A stretch of 64,000 nt of DNA from Nonlabens sp. Hel1_33_55 (lineage in GTDB: Bacteria > Bacteroidota > Bacteroidia > Flavobacteriales > Flavobacteriaceae), in contig NZ_LT627735.1 of assembly GCF_900101765.1 (NCBI RefSeq), forward strand, positions 2,139,501 to 2,203,500, written 5' to 3'. Within the stretch, counting starts at the first letter, position 1. Every line of letters starts with the position of its first letter. Under the pieces are notes generated by a model, which worked only from the letters and a program-made list of their open reading frames with translations, ran no database searches and was not told the origin of the DNA. This document shows, one piece after another, positions 41,544-51,383 of the stretch. The translations under genes were made by a program, and so were the position numbers.

Positions 41544-44054
41544 ATGACAGATAATTCCAGTGTATATCATTTGAGGTCGATTCTTTCGGCTTTTGCTTTG
41601 ATATTTATTTCCATCATTTCAACCGCTCAGACTAAAGTAGGTGGAGTTGTTTATGATAGCGATGGCGTGACAGTTCCTTTCGCAAATGTTGTTTTCCCAG
41701 GTACTTATGAAGGTACCATCACTAATGATGATGGGCGTTTTTATTTACAATCTGATGAAAATTATAACCAGATTGAAATCTCATTTGTTGGCTACAAAAC
41801 AAAAACCATTGATCTAGAAGGTCGTGTTAAACTTGACTTCAACATCACCTTAGAAAGCGATGAGGCACAACTTGATGCTGTTGTGGTTTACACCGGTAAG
41901 ACATCTAAGAAAAACAATCCGGCACTGGATATTTTACGCAAGGTCTGGGAAAATCGCCGCAAGAATGGACTCCAACAATTTGATCAATATCAATACGAGA
42001 AGTACGAAAAACTAGAATTTGACCTCAACACTATAGATAGTTCCATGATCAATTCCAACCTTTTTGAAGGAATGGAATTCATATTTGACTACACAGACAC
42101 AAGTGCTGTAACTGGTAAGACCTATCTACCCATATTTATTAATGAAGCGCTCTCTACCGTTTATGGCGATAATACCATCAACAAAGAAAAGCAGAACGTA
42201 AAGGCAAATAAAAACTCTGGATTTTCTGACAATCAAACCCTTATTGCTTTAGTAAAGGATTTATATACAGACATTGACATCTATGATAGGCACCTTAAAT
42301 TCTTTGACAAGAGTTTTGTAAGTCCCATAGGTAGAGCTGGAATTGACACTTATAACTACGTACTGCGTGATACAGCAGATGTAGATGGAACACGATCCTT
42401 CAATATTGTTTACTATCCGCGTCGTGTAGGTGGTCTTACGTTTAAGGGAGATTTCTGGGTGGCAGACTCCACTTATGCTATCAAGCAAATCAACATGCAG
42501 GCTACTAAAAGTGCCAATGTAAACTGGGTTAAGGATATTTATATTGAGCAGGAATATCAAGTGCTGGGTGATAGCCTATTCCTGATTACAAGAGACTTTT
42601 TTCAGAGTGATTTTTCCCTGCGTAAAAAGGAAGAAGCTAGCGGCGTTTATGGTAAGCGCACCACTTTGTTTGCAGACTATCAATTTGACATAGAAAAGCC
42701 AGAGGATTTTTACCGTCGTCGCGTTAATGACTATGATCCAGATACCTATAATCGTAGCGAGGAATATTGGGATGAGAACCGACTGGAAAAACTTAACGAG
42801 GATGAGAAGCAGATTTACACCATGCTCGACACACTCAAGCAGAATAAAAAATTCAAACGACTATATAATATAGGAACCATTTTATCATCTGGTTATTATG
42901 AGGTAGACAACTTTGATATAGGACCCGTTTTTTCCATATTCGGATTTAATGATGTTGAGGGATTGCGATTGCGTGGTGGTGGACGTACTTATTTCACCGC
43001 AAACGATCCTTGGCGACTGGAAGGCTATCTAGCCTATGGTTTCAGGGATGATCAGGTCAAATATGGTATATCAGGGAAATATCTATTGGACAAGCGCAGC
43101 CGCTTGACTATTCAGGCAGGAAACCGTCGAGATATTGAACAGCTTGCTGCCAGCTTGACGAATACTAATGATGTTTTGGGTCGTAGTCTTGCGTCTAGCG
43201 CCTTGATCAGTACTGGAAATAATGGCCGACTGTCTTCCATCAACCTTTCCACGGTAAGCCTCAGTTTTGAGCCGCTTTACAATTTGGAATTCCGTTTGGG
43301 AGGAAGTTATAGAACCATCAAATCTGCAAACCCAGATTTCTTCAGTTTGGATTATCTCGCAGATGACGGAACAATCAATAGCCAGCTGAATCAGAGCGAT
43401 ATAGGTTTATCGATGACATTCACGCCAGGTCGTAAAACTGCCAACTATGGTGTGGATAGAACGATTATTAACTCTTACCAATATCCGATTCTCTACGCTA
43501 ATTATACCAGAGGCTTAGAAGGCGTTCTCAATGCCGAATTTGATTACGACAAGTTCCAGTTTTACTATGAGCATCCGCTGCAGATAGGTGGATTTGGGAG
43601 GTTGCGTGCTCGTGTTGAAGCAGGAAAAACCTTTGGCGAGGTCCCACTGGCATTGCTTAATGTGGTTCCAGGAAACCAGACCCTATTCAACATCGCTGGA
43701 TCTTTCAACACCATGAATTTCTATGAATTTGTGACTGATGAATACGTCACGCTACACCTGGATCACAATTTTAATGGCCGCATCTTTTCCCGTATTCCTG
43801 GATTACAGCAATTGGACTTGCGTGAACTGGTTGGTTTCAAGGCAGTTTATGGAACCATAAGTGATCAAAATATTGCCATTAACCGCAGTAATATTGATTA
43901 TCTCGCTCCAGAGGATGTCTACTATGAGTACAGCTTTGGCGTTGGTAACATCTTCCGCATTTTGAGGATCGATGCTAGTTTTAGAGGGAACTACCGAGAT
44001 TTACCTGACGCGCGCACCTTTGCAATTACGGGAAGCTTCGGTTTTAGTTTTTAG
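41544..44054 (+). CDS. DUF5686 outer-membrane protein with CarboxypepD_reg domain
   Basis: The 836-residue product has a signal region SILSAFALIFISIISTAQ, then a carboxypeptidase-regulatory-like domain (GGVVYDSDGVTVPFANVVFPG, TNDDGRFYLQS). The DUF5686 region follows (YEKYEKLEFDLN, GDFWVADSTYAIKQINMQ), ending in a long beta-barrel-like segment with Phe at the C-terminus (AITGSFGFSF). It probably sits in the outer membrane. The start at 41544 is preferred because the open frame upstream lacks a signal peptide. A palindrome copy lies 32 bp behind the stop. A second DUF5686 gene is at 57930 without the regulatory domain. Confidence 0.88.
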   Translation: MTDNSSVYHLRSILSAFALIFISIISTAQTKVGGVVYDSDGVTVPFANVVFPGTYEGTITNDDGRFYLQSDENYNQIEISFVGYKTKTIDLEGRVKLDFNITLESDEAQLDAVVVYTGKTSKKNNPALDILRKVWENRRKNGLQQFDQYQYEKYEKLEFDLNTIDSSMINSNLFEGMEFIFDYTDTSAVTGKTYLPIFINEALSTVYGDNTINKEKQNVKANKNSGFSDNQTLIALVKDLYTDIDIYDRHLKFFDKSFVSPIGRAGIDTYNYVLRDTADVDGTRSFNIVYYPRRVGGLTFKGDFWVADSTYAIKQINMQATKSANVNWVKDIYIEQEYQVLGDSLFLITRDFFQSDFSLRKKEEASGVYGKRTTLFADYQFDIEKPEDFYRRRVNDYDPDTYNRSEEYWDENRLEKLNEDEKQIYTMLDTLKQNKKFKRLYNIGTILSSGYYEVDNFDIGPVFSIFGFNDVEGLRLRGGGRTYFTANDPWRLEGYLAYGFRDDQVKYGISGKYLLDKRSRLTIQAGNRRDIEQLAASLTNTNDVLGRSLASSALISTGNNGRLSSINLSTVSLSFEPLYNLEFRLGGSYRTIKSANPDFFSLDYLADDGTINSQLNQSDIGLSMTFTPGRKTANYGVDRTIINSYQYPILYANYTRGLEGVLNAEFDYDKFQFYYEHPLQIGGFGRLRARVEAGKTFGEVPLALLNVVPGNQTLFNIAGSFNTMNFYEFVTDEYVTLHLDHNFNGRIFSRIPGLQQLDLRELVGFKAVYGTISDQNIAINRSNIDYLAPEDVYYEYSFGVGNIFRILRIDASFRGNYRDLPDARTFAITGSFGFSF

Positions 44055-44086
44055 ACTCATCGTGCAACTTGGATCTTGACTTGTTA

Positions 44087-44102
44087 CGCTTTCGCGAAAG
44101 CG
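44087..44102. repeat. Dispersed palindrome, copy 14 (3' of DUF5686 gene)
   Basis: Perfect 16-mer, 32 bp behind the DUF5686 stop. Confidence 0.95.
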
Positions 44103-44327
44103 AACTACAAAATCATCTACTTTACATCCAGCTGCATATCAACTACTAAATAGCTGAATTACAACATACCACCGAATTATATAATGGAGACTTTATTAAG
44201 GACTCCGATTACAGTATTCCCATTTTTTATAGATAAAAAGCACCATTTTTCCAGAATCCTCTGTACATAATTATCGTTAACAGAATTTTATTACTTTAGC
44301 GACACTTTAAAATCAATTGAAAAAAAC

Positions 44328-46700
44328 ATGGAAGAATTAGTTATTTATCTGCCACTCGTACTGGCAGCTTTGGGGTTTGTATTTATGCTGACCAAAAGAT
44401 CGTGGGTAATGAAGCAAGATGCTGGCGACGGTAAAATGAAGGAGATTGCAGACCACATCTATGAAGGAGCCCTAGCGTTCTTGAAAGCAGAATATAAACT
44501 ACTTACCATATTTGTTATCGTTGTAGCGGTGTTGTTGGGAATCGTATCTCTTGTAGTACCTACCACGCACTGGATGATCTTGATCGCGTTTATTTTTGGA
44601 GCATTGTTCTCTGCCTATGCAGGAAACATCGGGATGAAAATTGCTACACAAACCAATGTTAGAACCACTCAAGCTGCAAAAACCAGTTTGCCAAAAGCCC
44701 TGAAGGTTTCCTTTGGCGGTGGAACGGTAATGGGATTAGGTGTTGCGGTACTTGCCGTATTGGGACTGACGTTGTTCTTTATTATTTTCTTCCATTTATT
44801 CATGAATGGTGAATGGGCTCCAGCCGAATTCGGCGGAGTGATGAAAACTCCAGGTGAGTTAATGACGATCGTTCTTGAAACGCTTGCCGGTTTCTCCCTA
44901 GGAGCAGAGAGTATTGCACTTTTTGCGAGAGTTGGTGGTGGTATTTACACTAAAGCTGCCGATGTAGGCGCTGACCTTGTAGGTAAAGTAGAAGCTGGAA
45001 TCCCAGAAGATGATCCTCGCAACCCTGCAACCATTGCAGATAACGTAGGTGATAACGTAGGTGATGTTGCCGGTATGGGCGCTGACTTGTTCGGCTCTTA
45101 TGTGGCGACCGTTCTAGCGGCCATGGTATTGGGTAACTATGTGATACGTGATATGGGTGGTGATATCATCAACCAAGGTTTTGGCGGGATAGGTCCTATC
45201 CTATTGCCTATGTCCATTGCTGGAGTTGGAATCATCATATCTGTCATAGGAACATTATTGGTAAAAATTAGCAGCAATGACGCCAAGGAATCTCAAGTTA
45301 TGGGAGCGCTCAACGTGGGTAACTGGACATCAATTGTTCTTGTGGCACTTTCTTGTTTTGGATTGTGTTACTGGTTATTACCGGACACGATGACTATGAG
45401 CTTTTACGGTGAAGGAATGATTACAATTTCTTGGATCAATGTTTTCTACGCAACGCTAGTAGGTCTTGTAGTAGGAGCAGTCATCTCATCCGTAACGGAA
45501 TACTATACAGGATTGGGTAAAAAACCTATTCTTAAAATTGTACAACAATCCTCTACTGGTGCAGGAACAAATATTATTGCCGGTCTTGCTACAGGTATGA
45601 TATCAACTTTCCCATCTGTAATTCTTTTTGCTGCCGCGATCTGGGCATCCTATGCTTTTGCAGGATTCTATGGTGTGGCGCTTGCTGCAAGTGCGATGAT
45701 GGCTACTACAGCTATGCAATTAGCGATTGACGCGTTTGGACCTATATCTGATAATGCCGGTGGTATTGCAGAGATGAGTGAACAAGAACCTATCGTACGT
45801 GAGCGTACGGATATTCTGGATTCTGTTGGAAACACGACGGCAGCAACTGGTAAAGGATTTGCCATCGCATCTGCAGCATTGACTTCGCTAGCACTTTTTG
45901 CAGCTTATGTAACGTTTACTGGAATTGACGGTATCAACATTTTCAAAGCGCCAGTACTGGCAATGCTATTCATTGGTGGAATGGTTCCCGTTGTATTTAG
46001 CGCACTTGCGATGAATGCTGTTGGTAAAGCTGCTATGGAAATGGTACAGGAAGTAAGAAGACAATTCCGTGAAATTCCAGGAATTATGGAAGGAACCGGA
46101 AAGCCAGAATACGATAAGTGTGTGGATATTTCTACCAAGGCATCGCTGAAAGAAATGATGTTGCCTGGAGTATTGACCATTGGATTCCCATTGGTGATTG
46201 CTTTTGTTCCAATGATTTTTGGAATGGATTCATTAGCCATTGCAGAAATGTTAGGTGGTTATATGGCTGGAGTTACCGTTAGTGGTGTTCTATGGGCGAT
46301 CTTCCAGAACAATGCTGGTGGCGCCTGGGATAATGCCAAAAAGTCCTTTGAAGCTGGTGTGATGATCAACGGTGAAATGACTTATAAAGGTAGTGACGCT
46401 CATAAAGCAGCGGTTACCGGTGATACGGTTGGTGATCCATTCAAGGATACTTCTGGTCCATCCATGAATATCTTGATCAAATTGACTTGTTTGATAGGTC
46501 TAGTGATAGCTCCAATTCTAGGTGGTCACAGCGAGGAAGTTGGTACAGCCACAATCCCAACTGAGATCATCATTGAGTCTGAAACAGAAACAGAAACTGC
46601 ACAAAACGAAGAGCTTTTAGTTGCTTGTGATGCTGGAATGTATTATTTCAAACCTGCAAATGCAGCAGAACGCGCTCTTAATCCTTTGGCAGAGAGATAA
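44328..46700 (+). CDS. hppA: Membrane-bound pyrophosphatase, K+-dependent type
   Basis: The 790-residue integral membrane enzyme hydrolyses pyrophosphate to pump Na+ or H+. The substrate/metal loop DDPRNPATIADNVGDNVGD is intact, and GNTTAATGKG carries Ala rather than Lys at the site that decides K+ dependence, so the enzyme is predicted K+-dependent. Na+ pumping is common in this group but is not proven here. A C-terminal tail of about 50 residues (IESETETETAQNEE, then CDAGMYYFKPANAAERALN) extends beyond the last transmembrane segment. A strong terminator follows. Confidence 0.95.
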   Translation: MEELVIYLPLVLAALGFVFMLTKRSWVMKQDAGDGKMKEIADHIYEGALAFLKAEYKLLTIFVIVVAVLLGIVSLVVPTTHWMILIAFIFGALFSAYAGNIGMKIATQTNVRTTQAAKTSLPKALKVSFGGGTVMGLGVAVLAVLGLTLFFIIFFHLFMNGEWAPAEFGGVMKTPGELMTIVLETLAGFSLGAESIALFARVGGGIYTKAADVGADLVGKVEAGIPEDDPRNPATIADNVGDNVGDVAGMGADLFGSYVATVLAAMVLGNYVIRDMGGDIINQGFGGIGPILLPMSIAGVGIIISVIGTLLVKISSNDAKESQVMGALNVGNWTSIVLVALSCFGLCYWLLPDTMTMSFYGEGMITISWINVFYATLVGLVVGAVISSVTEYYTGLGKKPILKIVQQSSTGAGTNIIAGLATGMISTFPSVILFAAAIWASYAFAGFYGVALAASAMMATTAMQLAIDAFGPISDNAGGIAEMSEQEPIVRERTDILDSVGNTTAATGKGFAIASAALTSLALFAAYVTFTGIDGINIFKAPVLAMLFIGGMVPVVFSALAMNAVGKAAMEMVQEVRRQFREIPGIMEGTGKPEYDKCVDISTKASLKEMMLPGVLTIGFPLVIAFVPMIFGMDSLAIAEMLGGYMAGVTVSGVLWAIFQNNAGGAWDNAKKSFEAGVMINGEMTYKGSDAHKAAVTGDTVGDPFKDTSGPSMNILIKLTCLIGLVIAPILGGHSEEVGTATIPTEIIIESETETETAQNEELLVACDAGMYYFKPANAAERALNPLAER

Positions 46701-46722
46701 ATTCAAAACCTAAAAATGCAAC

Positions 46723-46757
46723 AAAGCCGTTCTATAAACAGAACGGCTTTTCTATTT
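46723..46757 (+). terminator. Terminator of hppA
   Basis: Perfect 11-bp arms AAAGCCGTTCT/AGAACGGCTTT with a 6-nt loop, then T-rich. Confidence 0.92.
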
Positions 46758-46817
46758 TAAGATATTGATTCATGGGATGATTTTGATAGATTGTATCTTT
46801 CAGATTCAATCTAATAA

Positions 46818-47870
46818 ATGGGAATTTTCAAGCGCGATCCGTGGATCATCGATGTCTTTAGAACCTACAGCGGCGAGTTTCATTTGTATGTGCGTGGACG
46901 CGCCTTACAGGACCAGCCGTTAAAGCTGTACGAGCATCAAACCATCTACCAGACGTTGCGCAATACCTGGCGCACCTTCCAGACAGATGAGATCAGACGC
47001 ATACCAGTAGTACTCACCTTGCCTAACGGCGAGCAATACAAATCGGTTACTGATAGTGAAGGCTACTTTCTCTTTGACATAGATACCAAACACGACTTGC
47101 AAAACCTCGCAGATGAAGAAGGTTATTTGCCTATCACGATTTCTTTTGATGAGAACAATCCCGCTTCCCATTCGACAGGCTCAGGACGCGTCGCGAAAGC
47201 GAAATCACAACAACGCATCTCATTAAACAAATTCACTGGCGAGACACTCGTGCCACCTACCACAACCGCTTACGGGATTATTAGCGACATTGACGACACC
47301 ATCATGAAAACCGGAGTGACCAGCTTTCTCAAGTTGCGTGTAGCTTTCAATACGTTTTTTAGAAACTACGACCGTAGGATACCATTTAAAAATGCGGCCA
47401 ACTTCTATCAATTGCTACATCGCGGCGCTTCAGGAAAAGATCAAAACCCGATGTTCTATTTGAGCAACAGCCCATGGAATTTGTACCGTTATCTAGAGAA
47501 GTTTGTGGATTTTCATGGCTTTCCAAAAGGACCTATTCTTTTGCGCGATTTTCCAACACCATGGGATCGCACGCCCAAACGAGAGCGACCGCACAAGGAA
47601 CACGAACTCATCAATATTTTAAAGCACTATCCAGATCAGAAATTCATCTTGATAGGCGATGCTGGAGAACACGACACCACCTATTATACGAATGCAGCCA
47701 CATTATATCCAGAGCGCATCAAAGCGATCTATATAAGAGCTGTAAACCACCGCAAAAAAGAAGCCGCCATCAAAGAAATGGCAGATGCTTTTAAGGTATG
47801 TCCAGTTTTACTAGTCAAAGAATCACGAGAAGCGATCGAGCATGCAAGGGAAATGGGTTGGATTGTTTAA
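46818..47870 (+). CDS. App1-like (DUF2183) phosphatase domain protein
   Basis: The 350-residue product has an N-terminal beta-rich domain (about 1-115) and a C-terminal HAD-type phosphatase domain. The nucleophile motif SDIDDTIMKTG has D157 and D159, with later GDAGEHD and a lysine in KRERPHKEHE. The catalytic domain is that of yeast App1 phosphatidate phosphatase; the bacterial substrate is unknown. Residues about 116-130 (SHSTGSGRVAKAKS) are made of fragments of both repeat families in the linker between domains. Confidence 0.88.
   Translation: MGIFKRDPWIIDVFRTYSGEFHLYVRGRALQDQPLKLYEHQTIYQTLRNTWRTFQTDEIRRIPVVLTLPNGEQYKSVTDSEGYFLFDIDTKHDLQNLADEEGYLPITISFDENNPASHSTGSGRVAKAKSQQRISLNKFTGETLVPPTTTAYGIISDIDDTIMKTGVTSFLKLRVAFNTFFRNYDRRIPFKNAANFYQLLHRGASGKDQNPMFYLSNSPWNLYRYLEKFVDFHGFPKGPILLRDFPTPWDRTPKRERPHKEHELINILKHYPDQKFILIGDAGEHDTTYYTNAATLYPERIKAIYIRAVNHRKKEAAIKEMADAFKVCPVLLVKESREAIEHAREMGWIV
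47171..47201. repeat. Repeat fragments in the App1-like gene (palindrome copy 15)
   Basis: TTCGACAGGCTCAG (47171-47184) is the reverse complement of the type-1 unit core found in the ligase operon. Seven bases on, TCGCGAAAGCG (47191-47201) is the right half of the dispersed palindrome. Both are read in frame between the two protein domains. Confidence 0.75.
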
Positions 47871-48035
47871 AAAACCAATCGACTAGATATATGTAACCTT
47901 TTGTCGAGCAGAACCAAGCCAGACTGCTTTAAGGTTTGTAAATAAATAGAGCATTGAAAATGCAATCTATTTGAATATCAGTATACTCTCAATACTTCCT
48001 TTTATATATTAGTAAAGCCTTTAAGCAACACACAT

Positions 48036-49088
48036 ATGAATAGAATCCTAATTTTAGCATGCTTAATCCTTATCGTTGGTTGCAAAAAAGATCAAGAACC
48101 AATTGAAGAAAACCTATTGGACCTCAACCTATACTTGACTACTGAAGAAAAAATTGACAGTGTCTGGATAAATGATATTACTCAAAACCGAGAAAGACTT
48201 TCCATGGTATATAGTGATACCATGCGCTTCAAGTTTAAAGACAGCATCAATGATTTGTATAATATTTGGTTTTGGAGAAACGGAGAAATCGTATCGAGTC
48301 CCAATCCAGATTCTCAATTGTGGTTAAAAGGGGATAAAATTCAAATAAAAGGGAAAATTGAAAAAAAACTTATTGTCGATACGTTATTAAATTCTCCCAT
48401 GTATTACTCTTCCAAAGATTTTAGGCAGGAGTATCGGGAACTTTTTAAAAATGAGACCAGTGCTGGAGAAAAAAATAAGTTTATTATTCAGCAGATTAAG
48501 GATAATAAAAACGGTGCTCTTTCTCTTGAAATGGCAGGCTACTATTATAGATTGAATGAAAACAATCCCGAAAACCTGAGAATCTTAAATCAGATTTTAC
48601 TCCAGCAGAATGTTACTTTACGGAATCATCCTACATTCAATGTGTTTGAACAAGTAAATACGAAACTAAATGACTACCCTATAGACCTTTCGAAATATTC
48701 ATTTCTTGATGTAGAGAATAAGCCAATTGAATTAAACCTTGATGCAAGTGATAAATATTTGATTGATGCTTGGTTTGTAGCTTGCCCACCATGTGTGACT
48801 GACCATAAGATAATGGCTGAAGAACTAGAGCTTTTAGAATCTAAAGGAGTAAAAGTTATAGGAATCTCTATTGATCAGGAATATGATGTCTGGAAAGAAT
48901 ATCTAGTAAAAAATAAATATAATTGGCAGAACTATAGGGTCAATCCAGATAAGCCAAGAGATGAACTGGATAAGGATCTTAGGCTTGGCGCCTACCCAAA
49001 TTATTTCCTTTTGAATGGAAACAGAAATATTCTAATCTCAACCAATTCATATGATGAGATCAAAGAATATTTAAAAATCAATAGCTAA
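48036..49088 (+). CDS. TlpA-like thioredoxin-fold lipoprotein
   Basis: The 350-residue product has a lipoprotein signal (LILACLILIVGC, C16). Residues about 20-200 hold an uncharacterised helical/beta region. The C-terminal thioredoxin-like domain carries WFVACPPCVTDH with redox cysteines C250 and C253. ISIDQEYDVWKEYL and GAYPNYFLLNG (the cis-Pro loop) follow. It probably handles thiol exchange in the periplasm, like other Bacteroidetes TlpA/AhpC-like proteins. It is a single gene; the flanking gaps show nothing else. Confidence 0.88.
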   Translation: MNRILILACLILIVGCKKDQEPIEENLLDLNLYLTTEEKIDSVWINDITQNRERLSMVYSDTMRFKFKDSINDLYNIWFWRNGEIVSSPNPDSQLWLKGDKIQIKGKIEKKLIVDTLLNSPMYYSSKDFRQEYRELFKNETSAGEKNKFIIQQIKDNKNGALSLEMAGYYYRLNENNPENLRILNQILLQQNVTLRNHPTFNVFEQVNTKLNDYPIDLSKYSFLDVENKPIELNLDASDKYLIDAWFVACPPCVTDHKIMAEELELLESKGVKVIGISIDQEYDVWKEYLVKNKYNWQNYRVNPDKPRDELDKDLRLGAYPNYFLLNGNRNILISTNSYDEIKEYLKINS

Positions 49089-49246
49089 TTACTTGTAAAA
49101 GGATTTTGAGTAAAATTTCTTTATGAAATAAGTTTATTCTTGAGAGACAATAATAAGATCATCTTAGATTACCTATTTAGTACTCGTGGAAAATAGAATG
49201 GTATATAGCATAACTCAAAAACTACATCTTTACAGTCACATAATAT

Positions 49247-49852
49247 TTAGTTGAACCTATACCCTACCGATAGTTGGATAATTGTATTTCTCGGTTTAAA
49301 TCCATCTGAGCTCTGTGTTTCTTCTAACTCAATTAAGGTGGCAAAACCTTGTTGAATGTTAAGCTCTGTAAAGAAGTTCTGAATATTAAAGCCTACTCCC
49401 AGATTAAAGCCATAATCAACTTTACTTTCTAATTCTCCAAAATCTTGATTGTACCTTTCCTCACTTATTACAAAACCAGCATAAGGTCCTGCGATCAAAT
49501 ACGGTTGATTGAAAAATTTAAATTGTAGCGGAATATTTAAATAGTCCAGCTTATACCTAAAATCAACCGACGAAAAGGAACCATTATCTCTGCGATCTTT
49601 TTCGGCATCAGATTTTGTGGTGCCTTGCTGAGAATAGGCAATTCTTGGACTGAATATTATAGCATTTGTAATTGGTAAATCATAACTGAGCCCTAGATGT
49701 ATACCAATACCATTTTGTGATCCTTAAAATGGATAATTCTCTGCTTCGGTTACATTTATATGATTGATCCCGCCAAAAAAAGCAAGGCTTTTTTGAGCAT
49801 GACAAGCAAATAGACATAATAGTAAAGTGGAACAAAAAAGAAAATACTTCAT
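49247..49852 (-). pseudogene. Porin-family outer-membrane beta-barrel gene with one internal stop
   Basis: Reading from ATG 49850-49852 gives a signal peptide (MKYFLFCSTLLLCLFACHAQ) and 42 residues, then a TAA (complement of 49724-49726). The same frame continues uninterrupted for 159 codons to the stop at 49247. The continued part shows a typical small outer-membrane barrel (GIGIHLGLSYDLPITNA, LDYLNIPLQFKFF, YLIAGPYAGFVIS, end VGYRFN). No frameshift is present, so it is a nonsense mutation, a sequencing error or a readthrough case. The barrel is of the PorT-like/OMP_b-brl_2 kind. Confidence 0.85.
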
Positions 49853-49940
49853 TCGTGAATCAAATTTAAGTCAGTATGATACTATAAAACCTTAAAGAAA
49901 TTACGCCTCTAGAACTCGAATGTAAATTCAAACAAATTTC

Positions 49941-50558
49941 TTAAGCAAACAACCCAGTCATCTCTGCATCAATCCTATTGATGATGTCTCCTAGATCTTC
50001 TGGATTATTGACAAAGTCGATGTTGTCCACGTCGATGATAAGCATATTGCCTTTATCGTAACCATGAACCCAGGCTTCATAACGCTCGTTCAACCGGCTG
50101 AGGTAGTCGATGGAGATGGTGTTCTCATAATCACGACCGCGTTTGTGGATCTGGTTCACGAGATTAGGGATAGAACTGCGCAGATAGATCAATAGATCTG
50201 GAGCTGCTACTAGTTTTTCCATCAGGTTAAAGAGTCTACTGTAATTATCAAAGTCTCGTTGTGATAGCAATCCCATCGCATGTAAGTTAGGTGCAAAAAT
50301 GCTAGCGTCCTCATAGATCGTACGATCCTGAATGATTTTCTTACCGCTTTCACGTATTTCCAGCACTTGGCTAAATCTTGAATTCAAGAAATACACCTGC
50401 AAATTAAACGACCATCGCTCCATGTCCTGATAAAAATCTTCTAGGTATGGGTTTTCAAGAACGTCCTCAAATTGTGGCGTCCATTTGTAGTGTTTGGCGA
50501 GTAGTTTGGTTAAGGTTGTCTTTCCTGCTCCTATGTTTCCGGCGACGGCAATGTGCAT
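49941..50558 (-). CDS. Deoxynucleoside kinase
   Basis: The 205-residue P-loop kinase has GNIGAGKTT (7-15), the ERS-like DRTIYEDASIF motif at about 98-108 and the lid-like KRGRDYENTIS region. It matches the deoxyadenosine/deoxyguanosine kinase family that phosphorylates deoxynucleosides for salvage. The exact substrate is not clear by eye. It begins 1 bp after the stop of the upstream secreted-protein gene, so the two are coupled. Confidence 0.93.
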   Translation of the reverse strand: MHIAVAGNIGAGKTTLTKLLAKHYKWTPQFEDVLENPYLEDFYQDMERWSFNLQVYFLNSRFSQVLEIRESGKKIIQDRTIYEDASIFAPNLHAMGLLSQRDFDNYSRLFNLMEKLVAAPDLLIYLRSSIPNLVNQIHKRGRDYENTISIDYLSRLNERYEAWVHGYDKGNMLIIDVDNIDFVNNPEDLGDIINRIDAEMTGLFA

Positions 50559-50559
50559 G

Positions 50560-51375
50560 TTAGTTCTTGTTCTGGTTAGTCGTGTAGGCGCTCAATCCAG
50601 CGCGGCTGTAAATATAGAGTTTTCCATTCTTTAGGTAAAGGGATTTTGGCGGGTCTTGAGTATCAACTTCAAGATCATTTTCAACCTCTACAAATTGGTA
50701 ATCCTTTGTAAAACGATATTTTTTGTAGGCGGAATCCTGCTTTATAATAAGTTGTTCAAAATCATAATCGGCTAGTTGGATGTTAGTTAGTGGCAGCTCG
50801 CTGGTCTTGCTGGCATAGTTATTATAACTCGCGACTCCGCGATCAGTCACCAGATGGCTGTAGTTATAATCAGTTAGCATTTTTGTAACTCGGTCTTTGA
50901 TGACTGGCGATGCTACGACCAGTTTATCATTGATATAATCATACAACTCTAACCGCTGTAAATCGATGTTATACAACCACAAACGTCGCTCACCGGCAAG
51001 ACCGGCAAACTCAAAATAGCGATAAGGTTTAAGCAAATCCAATTCAAACCGCTGGGTTTCATTTAGCCTGTTATCCAGCAGCACAACCGTTTGTGTGTCT
51101 TTATAGAATAGCAAGATCTTTAATGGATTGATCAAATCGACGCTTGTCAAATCGCCCAACTGCACGTCGTAGAATTGAAGGACGTTCGATTTAGATTCCA
51201 ACGTGCCTCTATAAAATACATTTTCCTTACCGTAATATATATTGTTGAAATCATCCACACCATAGAAAGCATCTGCTACCAACTTTGATGGCTGGTTGCT
51301 GGATGGTTGTGGTGATTGCGCTTTCGCGAAAGCGAAAAAACAAATACATCCCAACAAGGTAAAAATCAACTTCAT
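50560..51375 (-). CDS. Secreted protein of unknown function
   Basis: The 271-residue product has signal peptide MKLIFTLLGCICFFAFAKAQ; the palindrome encodes AFAKA just before the likely cleavage at AKA/Q. The mature chain is a series of strand-rich segments (FYGVDDFNNIYYGK, LLFYKDTQTVVLLDN, YRYFEFAGLAGERRLWLYN) that suggest a beta-propeller-like protein. I recognise no family. It is co-directional with and coupled to the deoxynucleoside kinase, an odd pairing with no clear functional link. Confidence 0.75.
   Translation of the reverse strand: MKLIFTLLGCICFFAFAKAQSPQPSSNQPSKLVADAFYGVDDFNNIYYGKENVFYRGTLESKSNVLQFYDVQLGDLTSVDLINPLKILLFYKDTQTVVLLDNRLNETQRFELDLLKPYRYFEFAGLAGERRLWLYNIDLQRLELYDYINDKLVVASPVIKDRVTKMLTDYNYSHLVTDRGVASYNNYASKTSELPLTNIQLADYDFEQLIIKQDSAYKKYRFTKDYQFVEVENDLEVDTQDPPKSLYLKNGKLYIYSRAGLSAYTTNQNKN
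51319..51334. repeat. Dispersed palindrome, copy 16 (in signal peptide)
   Basis: Perfect 16-mer, read FAFAKAQ on the minus strand in a signal peptide, as in copy 9. Confidence 0.95.
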
Positions 51376-51383
51376 AGTATCCC

